A stretch of DNA of 13,773 nt, taken from JAFGKK01 sp964521085. GTDB taxonomy: Bacteria > Chloroflexota > Anaerolineae > Anaerolineales > RBG-16-64-43. This document shows, in pieces, positions 1 to 7,662 of the stretch; positions within the stretch are counted from its first letter, which is position 1; the number at the start of each line of letters is the position of its first letter. The stretch is from assembly GCA_964521085.1 (NCBI GenBank), contig CAZFPL010000082.1, positions 1-13,773 on the forward strand. The letters run 5' to 3'. Below the pieces are notes generated by a model, which worked only from the letters and a program-made list of their open reading frames with translations, had not been told where the DNA came from and did not search any database. The translations under genes and the position numbers were made by a program.

Positions 1-2
1 TC

Positions 3-533
3 GAGCAGGCCGCCCAGGGCATGGCCACCACGACCCTGCGGTCGGTCATCGGCGGAATCCCGCTCGACGATGTGCTCTCCCAGCGCGAACACATCAACCA
101 GGTGCTGCGCACCCGGCTGGACGAGGTCACCGAGCGCTGGGGCGTGAAAGTGACCAACGTCGAAATCCGCGAGATCATCGCCCCGCGCGAAGTTCAGGAT
201 GCGATGAACCGGCAGATGGCCGCCGAACGCGTCCGCCGCGCCACGGTGACCGAGTCGGAAGGCAACCGCGACGCCGCCATCAACGTGGCCGAAGGTCAGA
301 AGCGCTCCGCCATCCTGCATGCGGAAGGCGACCGGCAATCGAACATTCTGCGCGCGGAAGGTTTCGCGCAGGCGCTGCAGACCATCTTCCACGCCGCCCA
401 GGGAATCGACCAAAAGACGATGACCCTGCAATATTTCGACACCCTGAAGGCGCTGGGCGCCGGCGCGGCGACGAAATTCGTCTTCCCGCTGGAATTCACA
501 TCCATGATCGAAAACGTTCTCGGGAAGAAGTAA
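3..533 (+). CDS. SPFH/band 7 (stomatin/slipin, QmcA-like) protein, 3' part
   Basis: The reading frame is open from the window edge, so the 5' end is cut off and about 176 residues are visible. They match the second half of a slipin/QmcA-type SPFH protein. The end of the band 7 domain is present (TTLRSVIGGIPLDDVLSQRE, then the segment WGVKVTNVEIREI). It is followed by the highly charged Ala/Glu/Arg-rich coiled coil, with MNRQMAAERVRRATVTESEG and repeated AEG units, which drives oligomerisation in this family. The C-terminus (LEFTSMIENVLGKK) is also typical. Family members are anchored by an N-terminal membrane segment, lying outside this window, and form large membrane-associated rings linked to microdomain organisation and FtsH-type protease control. 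The family call is confident; the specific role is not known. A hairpin directly downstream suggests transcription ends here. Confidence 0.9.
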   Translation, partial: EQAAQGMATTTLRSVIGGIPLDDVLSQREHINQVLRTRLDEVTERWGVKVTNVEIREIIAPREVQDAMNRQMAAERVRRATVTESEGNRDAAINVAEGQKRSAILHAEGDRQSNILRAEGFAQALQTIFHAAQGIDQKTMTLQYFDTLKALGAGAATKFVFPLEFTSMIENVLGKK

Positions 534-575
534 CCCGCATTCCGGGGACGCCCTGTACTATTCCACCAGGAACAT

Positions 576-610
576 CCGGGAACGGCTGACGTGCTTTCAG
601 CCGTTCCCGG
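576..610 (+). terminator. Strong hairpin, likely intrinsic terminator of the SPFH gene
   Basis: A perfect 14-bp stem pairs 576-589 (CCGGGAACGGCTGA) with 597-610 around a 7-base loop. It lies 43 bases after the SPFH stop codon. Only three T residues follow, so the U-tract is weak, but stem strength and placement favour a terminator. Confidence 0.7.
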
Positions 611-633
611 TTTGATAAGGGACAGGCGGCGGA

Positions 634-1128
634 TTGGAAAGGAAAACGGATCCCTCCCGGGCGGCTATGGAAGGAATGCGCATATCTCCCGCTTCGCTGC
701 GCGACCTGCGGCAGGTTCTCCATTTGGAGCGAGTCTGTTTCGGCAAAGACGCCTGGCCCCTCCTGGATGTCATGAGCGCGCTTGTTTGGCCGGGTGGATT
801 ACGGTTGAAGGCGGTCGTTGGCAGCCGGCTGATCGGCCTGGCGATTGCCGAGCCGGCTTGGAGCGACGGGATATCGATGATCACCACCATCGGAGTGGAT
901 CCGGAATTTCGCAGGCAGGGCGTGGGATCCGCCCTTCTGGCCCGGTGCGAATCGCTGCTGCCGGGGCATACCATCCGCCTTACGGTCCGGGCGGACAACC
1001 AGGCCGCCATCCAACTGTATGAACGGTTTGGATATTCCTTCTTTTCCAGATTGCTGAATTATTATCGGGATGGACAGGCGGGACTGATCATGGAGAAAAA
1101 AACGGGATCCAATCCGGGGAATGCATGA
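634..1128 (+). CDS. GNAT-family N-acetyltransferase (RimI-like)
   Basis: The product is 164 residues long from a TTG at 634, a usual size for a single-domain GNAT enzyme that transfers acetyl from acetyl-CoA to an amine. The acetyl-CoA pyrophosphate-binding loop is visible as RRQGVG at residues 93-98, after the strand ITTIGVDPEF. The C-terminal half has the RimI-like pattern LTVRADNQAAIQLYERFGY (about 116-134), where the Asn and Tyr are family hallmarks. The start is uncertain. ATG codons at 667 and 676 are in frame, and the conserved fold begins near MRISPASLRDL, so a shorter protein from 676 is quite possible; TTG 634 has an AAGGGA about 11 bases upstream. The gene stands alone between a terminator hairpin and the convergent MgtC gene. 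The substrate (ribosomal protein N-terminus or small molecule) cannot be told from the sequence. Confidence 0.85.
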   Translation: MERKTDPSRAAMEGMRISPASLRDLRQVLHLERVCFGKDAWPLLDVMSALVWPGGLRLKAVVGSRLIGLAIAEPAWSDGISMITTIGVDPEFRRQGVGSALLARCESLLPGHTIRLTVRADNQAAIQLYERFGYSFFSRLLNYYRDGQAGLIMEKKTGSNPGNA

Positions 1129-1164
1129 AGCGGTATTTTCCATCCGGAGAGAATCACAGTTCGA

Positions 1165-1800
1165 TCAGTAGCGCAGAGATTCAATACTTTTATCTGCCAA
1201 CAGCACATACAGTAATTGTTCGTGATGGGCCGGCGAGCCGGTGATTTTCCAGGTGCACGTCATTAACTTGCCGATTTTATGGTGTTTCCTTTCGGTAACC
1301 CGCAGATGATGGTCATGGAAGAGGACCTCCAGCGAGGCGATTTTTTCCGTCCGAAAAGGAAACACCAGTTCGTATTCCCGTTCCTCGCGGATATTGTCGA
1401 TCCAGTGTTCCAGCGCCGGAAAAACCCAAAGCACAATCAGACCGATACCCGTCATCACGAGGGATAGCGCATATTCCCCGGCTCCGAATCCCATACCCAG
1501 AGCGGCGATGAACCAGATCGTGGCGGCGGTAGTCAGACCAATCACCCGCCCGCCATGACGCAGGATCACGCCGGCGCCCAGGAAACCGATGCCGCTGACG
1601 AGGGCGGCGGCGATCCTCCCCGGATCGCCGTCCGCTCCGATGCGGAGGGAAAAAATGGTGAACAGTGTGGCGCCGAGGCAGATGAAAATCAGGGTTCGGA
1701 ATCCCGCCGCCTTATCCCGGAATTCGCGTTCCAATCCAATCGCGCCCCCCGCCAGGATGGACAGGAGGATCTTGAGCAGGTCTTCACCGGTAAGGAACAC
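1165..1800 (-). CDS. MgtC/SapB family membrane protein
   Basis: The protein has 211 residues from a GTG at 1800. The MgtC/SapB signature is clear: GGAIGLEREFRDKAAGFRT at residues 18-36, then RIAAALVSGIGFLGAGVILR (62-81) and GLTTAATIWFIAALGMGFGAG (about 88-108). Four hydrophobic segments fill residues 8-130. A soluble C-terminal region (about 143-211) has the place and size of the ACT-like domain found in longer family members. Proteins of this family sit in the inner membrane. In pathogens MgtC supports growth at low magnesium and inside macrophages through effects on the F-ATPase, but environmental homologues are of unknown function. I chose GTG 1800 because GGAAGAGG lies 8 bases upstream; GTG codons at 1809 and 1818 are also in frame. 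The open frame continues upstream far into the antisense of the HAD gene, which is not coding. Confidence 0.88.
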   Translation of the reverse strand: MFLTGEDLLKILLSILAGGAIGLEREFRDKAAGFRTLIFICLGATLFTIFSLRIGADGDPGRIAAALVSGIGFLGAGVILRHGGRVIGLTTAATIWFIAALGMGFGAGEYALSLVMTGIGLIVLWVFPALEHWIDNIREEREYELVFPFRTEKIASLEVLFHDHHLRVTERKHHKIGKLMTCTWKITGSPAHHEQLLYVLLADKSIESLRY

Positions 1801-1898
1801 TTCAGACACCTCTTCCACGCGTTGTTGGTTTCGCCGGGTCACCCGCAGGTCAAAAAAAAGTTGCGGGCATATAGATTGTACAGGAAAACCGGATTCGG

Positions 1899-1929
1899 TT
1901 CCTGCGCGGCCGATTTGCCGAAGTATAAT
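1899..1929 (+). promoter_or_regulatory. Possible promoter of the HAD-MFS gene pair
   Basis: A perfect TATAAT lies at 1924-1929, about 57 bases before the HAD start codon, in the 186-base divergent gap between the MgtC and HAD genes. The best -35 candidate, TTCCTG at 1899-1904, matches poorly and sits 19 bases away. Position and the -10 box support it; the -35 does not. Confidence 0.35.
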
Positions 1930-1986
1930 ATCCGGAAAATTGGACCGGTTTCTCCATCCTTCGCACAAATCGAATGCAGGTGACAA

Positions 1987-2601
1987 ATGCCCATTCGCGC
2001 GGTTTTTTTCGATATCGGTGGAGTGATCTTGCGAACGGAGGATCCTGAGCCAAGAAGGCGCTGGGAGCGGCGACTCGGTTTGGCCCCCGGCCAGTTGGTC
2101 AAGGTGGTGTTTGATAATCCGGTTGCCCTGCGCTCCACGATCGGAGAAGTTCTGGAGAAGGATGTTTGGCAGGAAGTCGGCCGATCCTTGAACCTTACAG
2201 CGCAGCAGTTGATGGAATTGCAGAAAGATTTTTTCGCCGGCGACCGGTGGGATGAGGATCTGCTGGCCTTTATCCGCACACTCCGTCCGGGAATTCGAAC
2301 CGGAGTGATCAGCAACGGCTGGCTGGGGGCGCAATCGGTGATGGAAAAATGGGTCAACGCGGAAACCTTCGATGCGATCGTGTTCTCGGGCGCGGAGAAA
2401 TGCCGCAAGCCGGAGGAACGAATCTACCGCCTGGCCTTGAAGCGCCTGAATGTGGATCCCGAAGAAGCGATGTTCTTCGACGATTTCCAGGAAAACGTGG
2501 ATGGGGCCGCCCGGATCGGAATGCAGGCGATGTTGTTCGAGAGCCCGCGTGAGGCGATGGAACGGATCCGCCAAATGATGAATAATCACGTCCCTTCATA
2601 A
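1987..2601 (+). CDS. HAD-superfamily hydrolase, YihX-like phosphatase
   Basis: The product has 204 residues, the normal length for the HAD-IA subfamily with a small helical cap. All core motifs are visible: nucleophile Asp9 in FFDIGGV, motif II Ser109 in VISN, motif III Lys141 in CRKPEERIY, and motif IV Asp165-Asp166 in FFDDFQENVDGA. The motif III-IV stretch closely resembles E. coli YihX (an alpha-D-glucose-1-phosphate phosphatase) as I recall it. As in YihX, the residue two after the nucleophile is Gly and not the usual Asp acid/base. This points to small phosphorylated metabolites as substrates, possibly sugar phosphates, but the substrate is inference. ATG 1987 follows AGGTG at a 5-base distance. 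The stop codon is one base before the MFS start, so the two genes are almost certainly co-transcribed. Confidence 0.88.
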   Translation: MPIRAVFFDIGGVILRTEDPEPRRRWERRLGLAPGQLVKVVFDNPVALRSTIGEVLEKDVWQEVGRSLNLTAQQLMELQKDFFAGDRWDEDLLAFIRTLRPGIRTGVISNGWLGAQSVMEKWVNAETFDAIVFSGAEKCRKPEERIYRLALKRLNVDPEEAMFFDDFQENVDGAARIGMQAMLFESPREAMERIRQMMNNHVPS

Positions 2602-2602
2602 G

Positions 2603-3874
2603 ATGAGCAGCGAGCGTTCCTCGGGTTGGAATATCTTCTCCCCGTTCGCCTCCTTTCAACGCAACGCGCGGCTTTTGATCCTTGCGGTTTTCCTGGACGG
2701 CATGGCCGTTGCCTTTGTCCAGTTATTCTTTAATTTTTTCATCCTGGCCAGAGGATACAACCTCGAATTTCTCGGATTGGCCAATTCCTTGCCGGCGATC
2801 GCCGCGCTCACGTTGGGATTTCCCCTGGGGCGTTTTGCCGACCGGGTGGGTTTCCGGACCAGCATGCTGCTCGGAATCGCTGTCTCGTACGCCGCGTTCG
2901 GCGCAGCGCTTTTCACGTCGTCTCCGCTGGTCCTGCTGGCGGCGATGGCCCTGCAGGGGGCCGGGAGCACTTTGTTCTATCTGAGCGTCAATCCGTTCCT
3001 CATGAAGCATTCCGGTTCGGAGGAGCGGTCGTTGTTGTTTTCGATCAACGTCGGTTTGCAGATCCTGGCGGGAGCGGGGGGCAGCCTCTTGGCCGGACAG
3101 CTGCCGGCCGGATTGATGAACCTCTTCAAGCTTGCTCCGGGCAGCGCGGTTTCCTATCAGACGGTTCTCCTAATCGGTTCAGTCTGCGGAGGACTGGCTC
3201 TCGTCCCGCTTCTACTTACAAAATCCATCCCGCCCCAAGGGATCTCTTCACCGGCGAAGGTTCTTGCGGAAACTGATTCGTGGAATCCGGATGAAAAGCG
3301 CCTTCTCCTGCGCCTGGTTATCCCCAATCTCCTGATCGGATCCGGCGCGGCGTTATTGATTCCCTATTTAAACCTGTTTTTGCGGCAGCGCTTCTCTGTC
3401 CCGGACTCCCTGCTGGGTGGAATTTTCTCCCTTTCGGCAGTGTTCACAGGGTTTGCGACCCTGCTCTCTCCATGGCTGGCTGGCCGGCTGGGGTCCAAAA
3501 TCAGGGCGGTAGTTGCCACGCAGGCGGGTTCATTGATCTTCCTTTTAATACTGGGTTTCGCCCCGGCATTTCCGGTGGTCGGAATTGCATTCTTCCTGCG
3601 GGCCGGATTGATGAATATGTCGATCCCGCTTTATTCCACCTTTTGCATGGAAAAAACTGTGGAGGGAAAACGGGGCGTTGTCAGCAGTTTGATCCAGATG
3701 GCGTTGCAAGGAGGATGGGCGATTGGGCCGTTTATTTCCGGATTTGTCCAAGAGCGCTGGGGGTTCCCGCCGTTGTTTATCGCGACGAGTATCTTGTATG
3801 CAATTGCCATTCTATGGATCGGGAAATTCTTATTCCCCATCGAAAAGGGTTCTTCGGCCGGTGCTGTCGGCTGA
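2603..3874 (+). CDS. Major facilitator superfamily (MFS) transporter
   Basis: The 423-residue protein is built of hydrophobic segments consistent with 12 membrane helices in two six-helix halves. The MFS motif A is present in the loop between helices 2 and 3 (GFPLGRFADRVGFRTSM, with the key G-x-x-x-D-R-x-G spacing). A hydrophilic central loop (about 205-232, rich in Ser, Pro and Lys/Glu) separates the halves, and the length fits the family norm of 400-450. It would be a secondary carrier in the cytoplasmic membrane, driven by an ion gradient. No residue pattern tells the substrate; drug/metabolite efflux and sugar uptake are both possible. ATG 2603 is one base after the HAD stop with no good Shine-Dalgarno of its own, which suggests translational coupling. 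It converges on the WD40 gene across 154 bases. Confidence 0.9.
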   Translation: MSSERSSGWNIFSPFASFQRNARLLILAVFLDGMAVAFVQLFFNFFILARGYNLEFLGLANSLPAIAALTLGFPLGRFADRVGFRTSMLLGIAVSYAAFGAALFTSSPLVLLAAMALQGAGSTLFYLSVNPFLMKHSGSEERSLLFSINVGLQILAGAGGSLLAGQLPAGLMNLFKLAPGSAVSYQTVLLIGSVCGGLALVPLLLTKSIPPQGISSPAKVLAETDSWNPDEKRLLLRLVIPNLLIGSGAALLIPYLNLFLRQRFSVPDSLLGGIFSLSAVFTGFATLLSPWLAGRLGSKIRAVVATQAGSLIFLLILGFAPAFPVVGIAFFLRAGLMNMSIPLYSTFCMEKTVEGKRGVVSSLIQMALQGGWAIGPFISGFVQERWGFPPLFIATSILYAIAILWIGKFLFPIEKGSSAGAVG

Positions 3875-4028
3875 TCCCCATTCGATCCTTTTACATACAT
3901 AGGTTTCTAGTTATGCAAATCGTCGGCTGTATCCGAAGAGACCGTCGTTATTCCCATTCTTGCCTGGGAAGGGCGTCCCGGCGGAGAAGCACGCCCCCCG
4001 GTTGGAAATTCGGCAACTATCGCCAGGA

Positions 4029-6184
4029 TTAATTCGGAATTCCCCATATCTGGATCAACCCATTAGAACTTCCAATAGCGAGGTAGCGCCCATCGGGTGA
4101 AAATTTATAGCAACCCGTTTTTATTATTAATGTCTTTAAGAGCTTGCCGTCCGGACAACTCCAGATCCACAACTGATCTCCTTCGGCGGTTGCGAATATC
4201 GTTCCGTCGGGAGAAAAGCTGATCTCAAAAAACATTTCGGGATGCGAATCACCCGCATGGGCAATGTATCCGTCGTTTACGCGGATGATATGCATTTCGC
4301 TGGTCACCAGATACTCTCCATCTGGAGAAAAAGCGAGAGATTGGGCATGCTCATCTTCGAGTTCATAAAGCAATGCGGCATCGCTGACGGAGTAAACGTA
4401 TATTTCATCGCCGGTTCCCAAGGCCAGGATCTTCTTATCCGGAGAAACAGCCGCGGCCGTTATGTATCCCTTTTTTACCGGATACTTTTCCATAACGATT
4501 CCGGAGGATATATCCATTAGTTCCACCTGAGGTCTTCTTTGATAATTGGGAATTACAAATGCCTTTTCTGCATCTACGAAGTCGAAAATACGTCCATCAT
4601 CCTTCAGGAGGATGGTTTTCACCAATTCGCCGGTATTCCAATTCCAAAGATTTAAATCTCCCATCATCGTATGCGCCGCCAACAATCCTGAATAGGCGAT
4701 GAACAGTCTGCCACTAAATCCCGACCAATTTTGTATTTTGTTTTGGATGGCCCCGTCTAGGAATCGGCGTACTTTTATCATGAAATCGTTGGATGCGGAT
4801 GCGACCATGGCGCCGTCGGTGGAAAAAACCAATCCGTACAAAACGCTTGAGTATCCATCCGCGATCCGCAATTGCTCGAAGCTTTCCAGCGACCACTGCC
4901 GGAGTGTATTGTCATACGAGATGGAGGCCAGAGTCTTTCCATCCGGCGAAATATCGATGTCGGTCACGCTAAAGGAATGTCCCTCCAGCTTTCCCGCAAA
5001 CGTCCAGTCACTTGTATCCCAAAGCATGATCTTGCTTTCAGGATCTCCTGATGCAAGGAACCTACCGTCGGGGGAAAATCGGAGACTCCTCACAGCTTCC
5101 ATTCTCGGGAGTGGATGAATGAGATTAATGGTCTGGTACGTGCCTAAATCATATAGAAGAATGCCGTACCTTGCGGCGATGGCCAGGACGGCTCCATCCG
5201 GGGACACGGCGATATCGAACAAATCCTGTTCACTGTACAGTGTGGTGACCTTGCCTCCCGAGGCGGTGTTCCAAATATCGATGACGCCTTCGGTGTGCGC
5301 CGTGATTAGTCTCTTCCCATCCGGCGTAAACGCAGCCGCCGAATCCGAGCCCTCCCCAGGGAAGGTATGCACAACGGATCTATTGTTGACATTAATCATA
5401 AGAAATTTAGAATTGCTAAAGTATCCGGGGAAGGATCCGACTACCATGGATTTTCCGTCCGGAGAGAATACAATGCTGTCCGGATAGAAATCGCCTATAT
5501 GCATGGCCCATTGGAGGGTCATTTCGGGATAATCCCACAATTGCAATGTGCCGTCTTCCGTTCCGGTTGCAAGCAGGTTTCCATCCNNNNNNNNNNNNNN
5601 NNNNNNNNNNNNNNNNNNNNNNNNNNNNNNNNNNNNNNNNNNNNNNNNNNNNNNNNNNNNNNNNNNNNNNNNNNNNNNNNNNNNNNATCCCACAATTGCA
5701 ATGTGCCGTCTTCCGTTCCGGTTGCAAGCAGGTTTCCATCCGGTGAAAAGGCGATGCCATGAATAAAAACATCGGACGGGATAAATAGTCGTTGTTCCAA
5801 GGTATTTGCATCGTAAAGATAAATGCCGATCGATGTCGTAAGACCCAATTCCTTGCCGTCCGGCGAATAGGCGATTTGAATCGGTTTGCCGTCCCCCCAC
5901 TGGGCGAGCAGGGATAATCCGGCTACATTGTCTGAGGAGATCGGTTGCACACCGGTGGGTACCTTCGTGCCGGTGGACACCAACTCTATCGTGGGTGTGA
6001 AGCTGCTAGTCGGCGTGATGGTTGCGGTACCGGTATAAGCGGGGGTCGGGGATTTTGTTTGGATCTTTGTCGGCGATTCTGTCGGAGTGGCTTCCGGAGG
6101 GTTGACGGTCAGGCAGCCGTTCAGAAAAAGAAAAGCAAGCAAGATCGGCCATTTTAAGCTGTAATTCCGCGTTGAGCTTTCCAT
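4029..6184 (-). CDS. WD40-repeat lipoprotein, interrupted by an assembly gap
   Basis: Transcribed on the minus strand from ATG 6184, with AAAGGGG 8 bases upstream; the in-frame GTG at 6193 would overlap that site. The N-terminus is a lipoprotein signal: hydrophobic residues 13-21, then the lipobox L-N-G-Cys24. A Thr/Pro/Ser linker follows (about 27-82). From about residue 95 come repeats around the SPDG turn (FSPDGNLLA, FSPDGRFLA, ISPDGKTLA and others) ending in LWD or IWG. I count about 13 such turns, which suits two seven-bladed propellers. The protein would be anchored outside the membrane as a binding scaffold; no catalytic domain is visible. The 100 N at 5587-5686 shift the frame. Dropping them and one copy of the flanking 55-bp duplicate leaves 2001 bases, a continuous 666-residue protein. 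By eye the GC content is lower than in neighbouring genes, which may indicate transfer. Partner and function are unknown. Confidence 0.85.
5532..5741. repeat. 55-bp exact direct duplicate flanking the assembly gap
   Basis: Bases 5532-5586 and 5687-5741 are identical, and each copy abuts the Ns. Both encode, on the minus strand, the blade stretch DGNLLATGTEDGTLQLWD. Because the identity ends exactly at the gap on both sides, this is best read as two contig ends that overlap by 55 bases and were not merged. A true tandem blade duplication is possible but less likely. Confidence 0.9.
5587..5686. other. Assembly gap of 100 N
   Basis: Exactly 100 undetermined bases, a conventional placeholder for a scaffold gap of unknown size. 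It falls inside a WD40 blade of the lipoprotein gene and breaks the reading frame, since 100 is not a multiple of three. Confidence 0.98.
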
Positions 6185-6682
6185 AACTACCACCCCTTTG
6201 GTTAATTAAACCCTATTCAATTAAAAAAAGGAAAGCCCGGATTATCTCTGTCCTGAGAATCCCCCGCCGGGGAACAGCTGCCAGGCATTTCTCCAGACCA
6301 CCCCACCGGTTACTGAACCGATTCCTCGGTTATTCTTGCCCGAACCGTACCATCGCACGGATGTGGGCGCATTAACCGGTTCGTTGTCTGAAGCTGCCTG
6401 CACCTGATTCTCAGAACCATTTCCGGGCTTTCACGAAACATTATCAGTTTACGCATCTTGACGGACAAGTCAAGGGATGGAAGGTTAAAAGAACACGGCT
6501 TCATGCCTGTTTGTGGAATGATTGTGATGTGTAAAAAGCGCTGTGCCGAGCCAAGAAAAATGGTTTTCCGCCACGGTCTTAAAGGTTTGCATGGATTAGC
6601 CCAATCCATCCTCACCTTTCGATCTGAAAGAATTCGCCGCGTTTGTAATTCTTCGAAGAATGTCTGATTTGTCCGTTTCTTA

Positions 6683-6704
6683 TATAATTCACCTATAATT
6701 CACC
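6683..6704 (+). promoter_or_regulatory. Tandem TATAATTCACC element, likely -10 region of the lipid kinase operon
   Basis: The 11-mer TATAATTCACC occurs twice in direct succession (6683-6693 and 6694-6704). Each copy has a perfect TATAAT, 42-63 bases before the ATG at 6746. A possible -35, TTGTCC at 6669-6674, is 19 bases from the second copy. No good -35 serves the first copy at 17 bases. Confidence 0.5.
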
Positions 6705-6734
6705 GGGACGATTTGTTTCGCAGCCCCCGTCCCG

Positions 6735-6740
6735 AAGGAG
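6735..6740 (+). promoter_or_regulatory. Ribosome binding site that fixes the lipid kinase start
   Basis: AAGGAG ends 5 bases before ATG 6746. The reading frame is open further upstream to a TTG at 6713, but that codon has no such site and lies before the family's N-terminal strand (IRMIYNP). Confidence 0.75.
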
Positions 6741-6745
6741 TTGGA

Positions 6746-7660
6746 ATGCATCCGATACGCATGATCTACAACCCGGAAGCGGATCGTGGAAGATCCTATC
6801 AAGTTGCGGGTGATTTACATCAACTATCCAGAGAGTGGGGCGGCGCCGATTGGATCGGCACCGACTACCCCGGTCATGCCAACGAACTTGCCGCCGAGGC
6901 CGCGCAGAAGGGGTACGAGACGGTGGTGGCACTCGGCGGCGACGGGACCGTTCATGAGGTGGTCAATGGATTGCTGCAGGTGGAAGGTTCCCGCCGGCCG
7001 CGGCTGGGCGTGGTCCCGCTCGGATCGGGAAACGATTTCGCCGCGGGAGTCGGTGTTCCACCCGACCCAACCGCCGCCGTGCGGCGGATCTTCAAAGGCG
7101 GGGAGGTCAAATCCGTCGACATCGGCCGGGTCACGGACACATACGGCCGGATCGAATATTGGTGTAATGTTCTTGGAATTGGGTTCGATGCCGCAATCAA
7201 CATCCAATCCCGCAACATCCCTTGGCTGCACGGATTCTGGATGTATCTCGCCGCCATCCTGCGGACGATCATTCTGAAATTCGAGCGGCCGCTTCTGGAT
7301 ATCGAACTGGATGGGAAAAAACTATCCGGAAGATACCTGATGCTGACCATCGGAAACGGCGCGCGCGAGGGAGGAGGATTCCGATTCGCGCCGGACGCCA
7401 AAATGGACGACGGCTGGCTGGATTATATGCTGATCGATTCGATCTCCCGGCTGAAAATGCTGCGTCTGCTCCCGGAAGTCATGCGCGGGACTCACGGCCG
7501 TTTTACGGTGGTGCATCTGGGCCGCTTCCAAAGCTTGCACCTGCACTCCGATCTGGCGCTTCCCATTCAGGCGGACGGGGAAATGTTCGCCCCCTACGCC
7601 GCCGAAGTCCGCGAGGTGGAAGTGCAGATCCTGCCCCGTGCGCTTCAAGTGATCGTATAA
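6746..7660 (+). CDS. Diacylglycerol/lipid kinase family protein (DagK/YegS type)
   Basis: The product has 304 residues, the usual length for bacterial DagK/YegS-type lipid kinases, which phosphorylate diacylglycerol or a related lipid with ATP at the membrane. The N-terminal strand reads MIYNPEADRG, a variant of the family's NPxAGxG. The nucleotide-binding GGDGT is at residues 64-68, followed by the helix VHEVVNGLL. The second glycine motif, GSGNDFA, is at 93-99. The C-terminal beta domain contains NVLGIGFDA (141-149) and, near the end, the conserved QADGE. In bacteria such enzymes recycle diacylglycerol to phosphatidic acid for phospholipid synthesis or act on other lipids; the exact lipid is not readable here. 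It is the first gene of a run with the next two, which start 2 bases after its stop and then overlap by 4 bases. Confidence 0.92.
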   Translation: MHPIRMIYNPEADRGRSYQVAGDLHQLSREWGGADWIGTDYPGHANELAAEAAQKGYETVVALGGDGTVHEVVNGLLQVEGSRRPRLGVVPLGSGNDFAAGVGVPPDPTAAVRRIFKGGEVKSVDIGRVTDTYGRIEYWCNVLGIGFDAAINIQSRNIPWLHGFWMYLAAILRTIILKFERPLLDIELDGKKLSGRYLMLTIGNGAREGGGFRFAPDAKMDDGWLDYMLIDSISRLKMLRLLPEVMRGTHGRFTVVHLGRFQSLHLHSDLALPIQADGEMFAPYAAEVREVEVQILPRALQVIV

Positions 7661-7662
7661 CC

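Larger units (their letters stand above)
6185..6745. other. Non-coding divergent intergenic region
   Basis: About 560 bases lie between the divergent WD40 lipoprotein and lipid kinase genes. I see no convincing gene: the short open frames here have no family resemblance and no Shine-Dalgarno. The left end (6205-6230) is A/T-rich and probably holds the WD40 gene promoter. The middle holds several AACCG/CGGTT elements (around 6307-6335 and 6374-6381) that could form small hairpins. The right end carries the tandem TATAAT element. Confidence 0.6.

Noticed and set aside
1801..2589. Upstream extension of the MgtC reading frame, giving a 474-residue protein
   Set aside because: The extra part is antisense to the HAD gene, has no family resemblance, and the MgtC domain starts naturally at GTG 1800 with a ribosome site.
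3971..3996. GGGCGT/ACGCCC hairpin between the convergent MFS and WD40 genes as a bidirectional terminator
   Set aside because: Only 6 paired bases with a 14-base loop and no T-tract on either side.
5532..5741. Genuine frameshift or pseudogene in the WD40 lipoprotein
   Set aside because: The frame change is produced by 100 N plus a duplicated overlap; removing them restores a clean frame.
6310..6667. Short open frames on both strands in the 6185-6745 region
   Set aside because: No Shine-Dalgarno, no recognisable family, overlapping each other, in an A/T-rich promoter region.
7222..7662. Upstream extension of the XPB-like reading frame
   Set aside because: It lies inside the lipid kinase gene in another frame and reads as Arg/Gly-rich shadow sequence; ATG 7663 is a natural start after the kinase stop.
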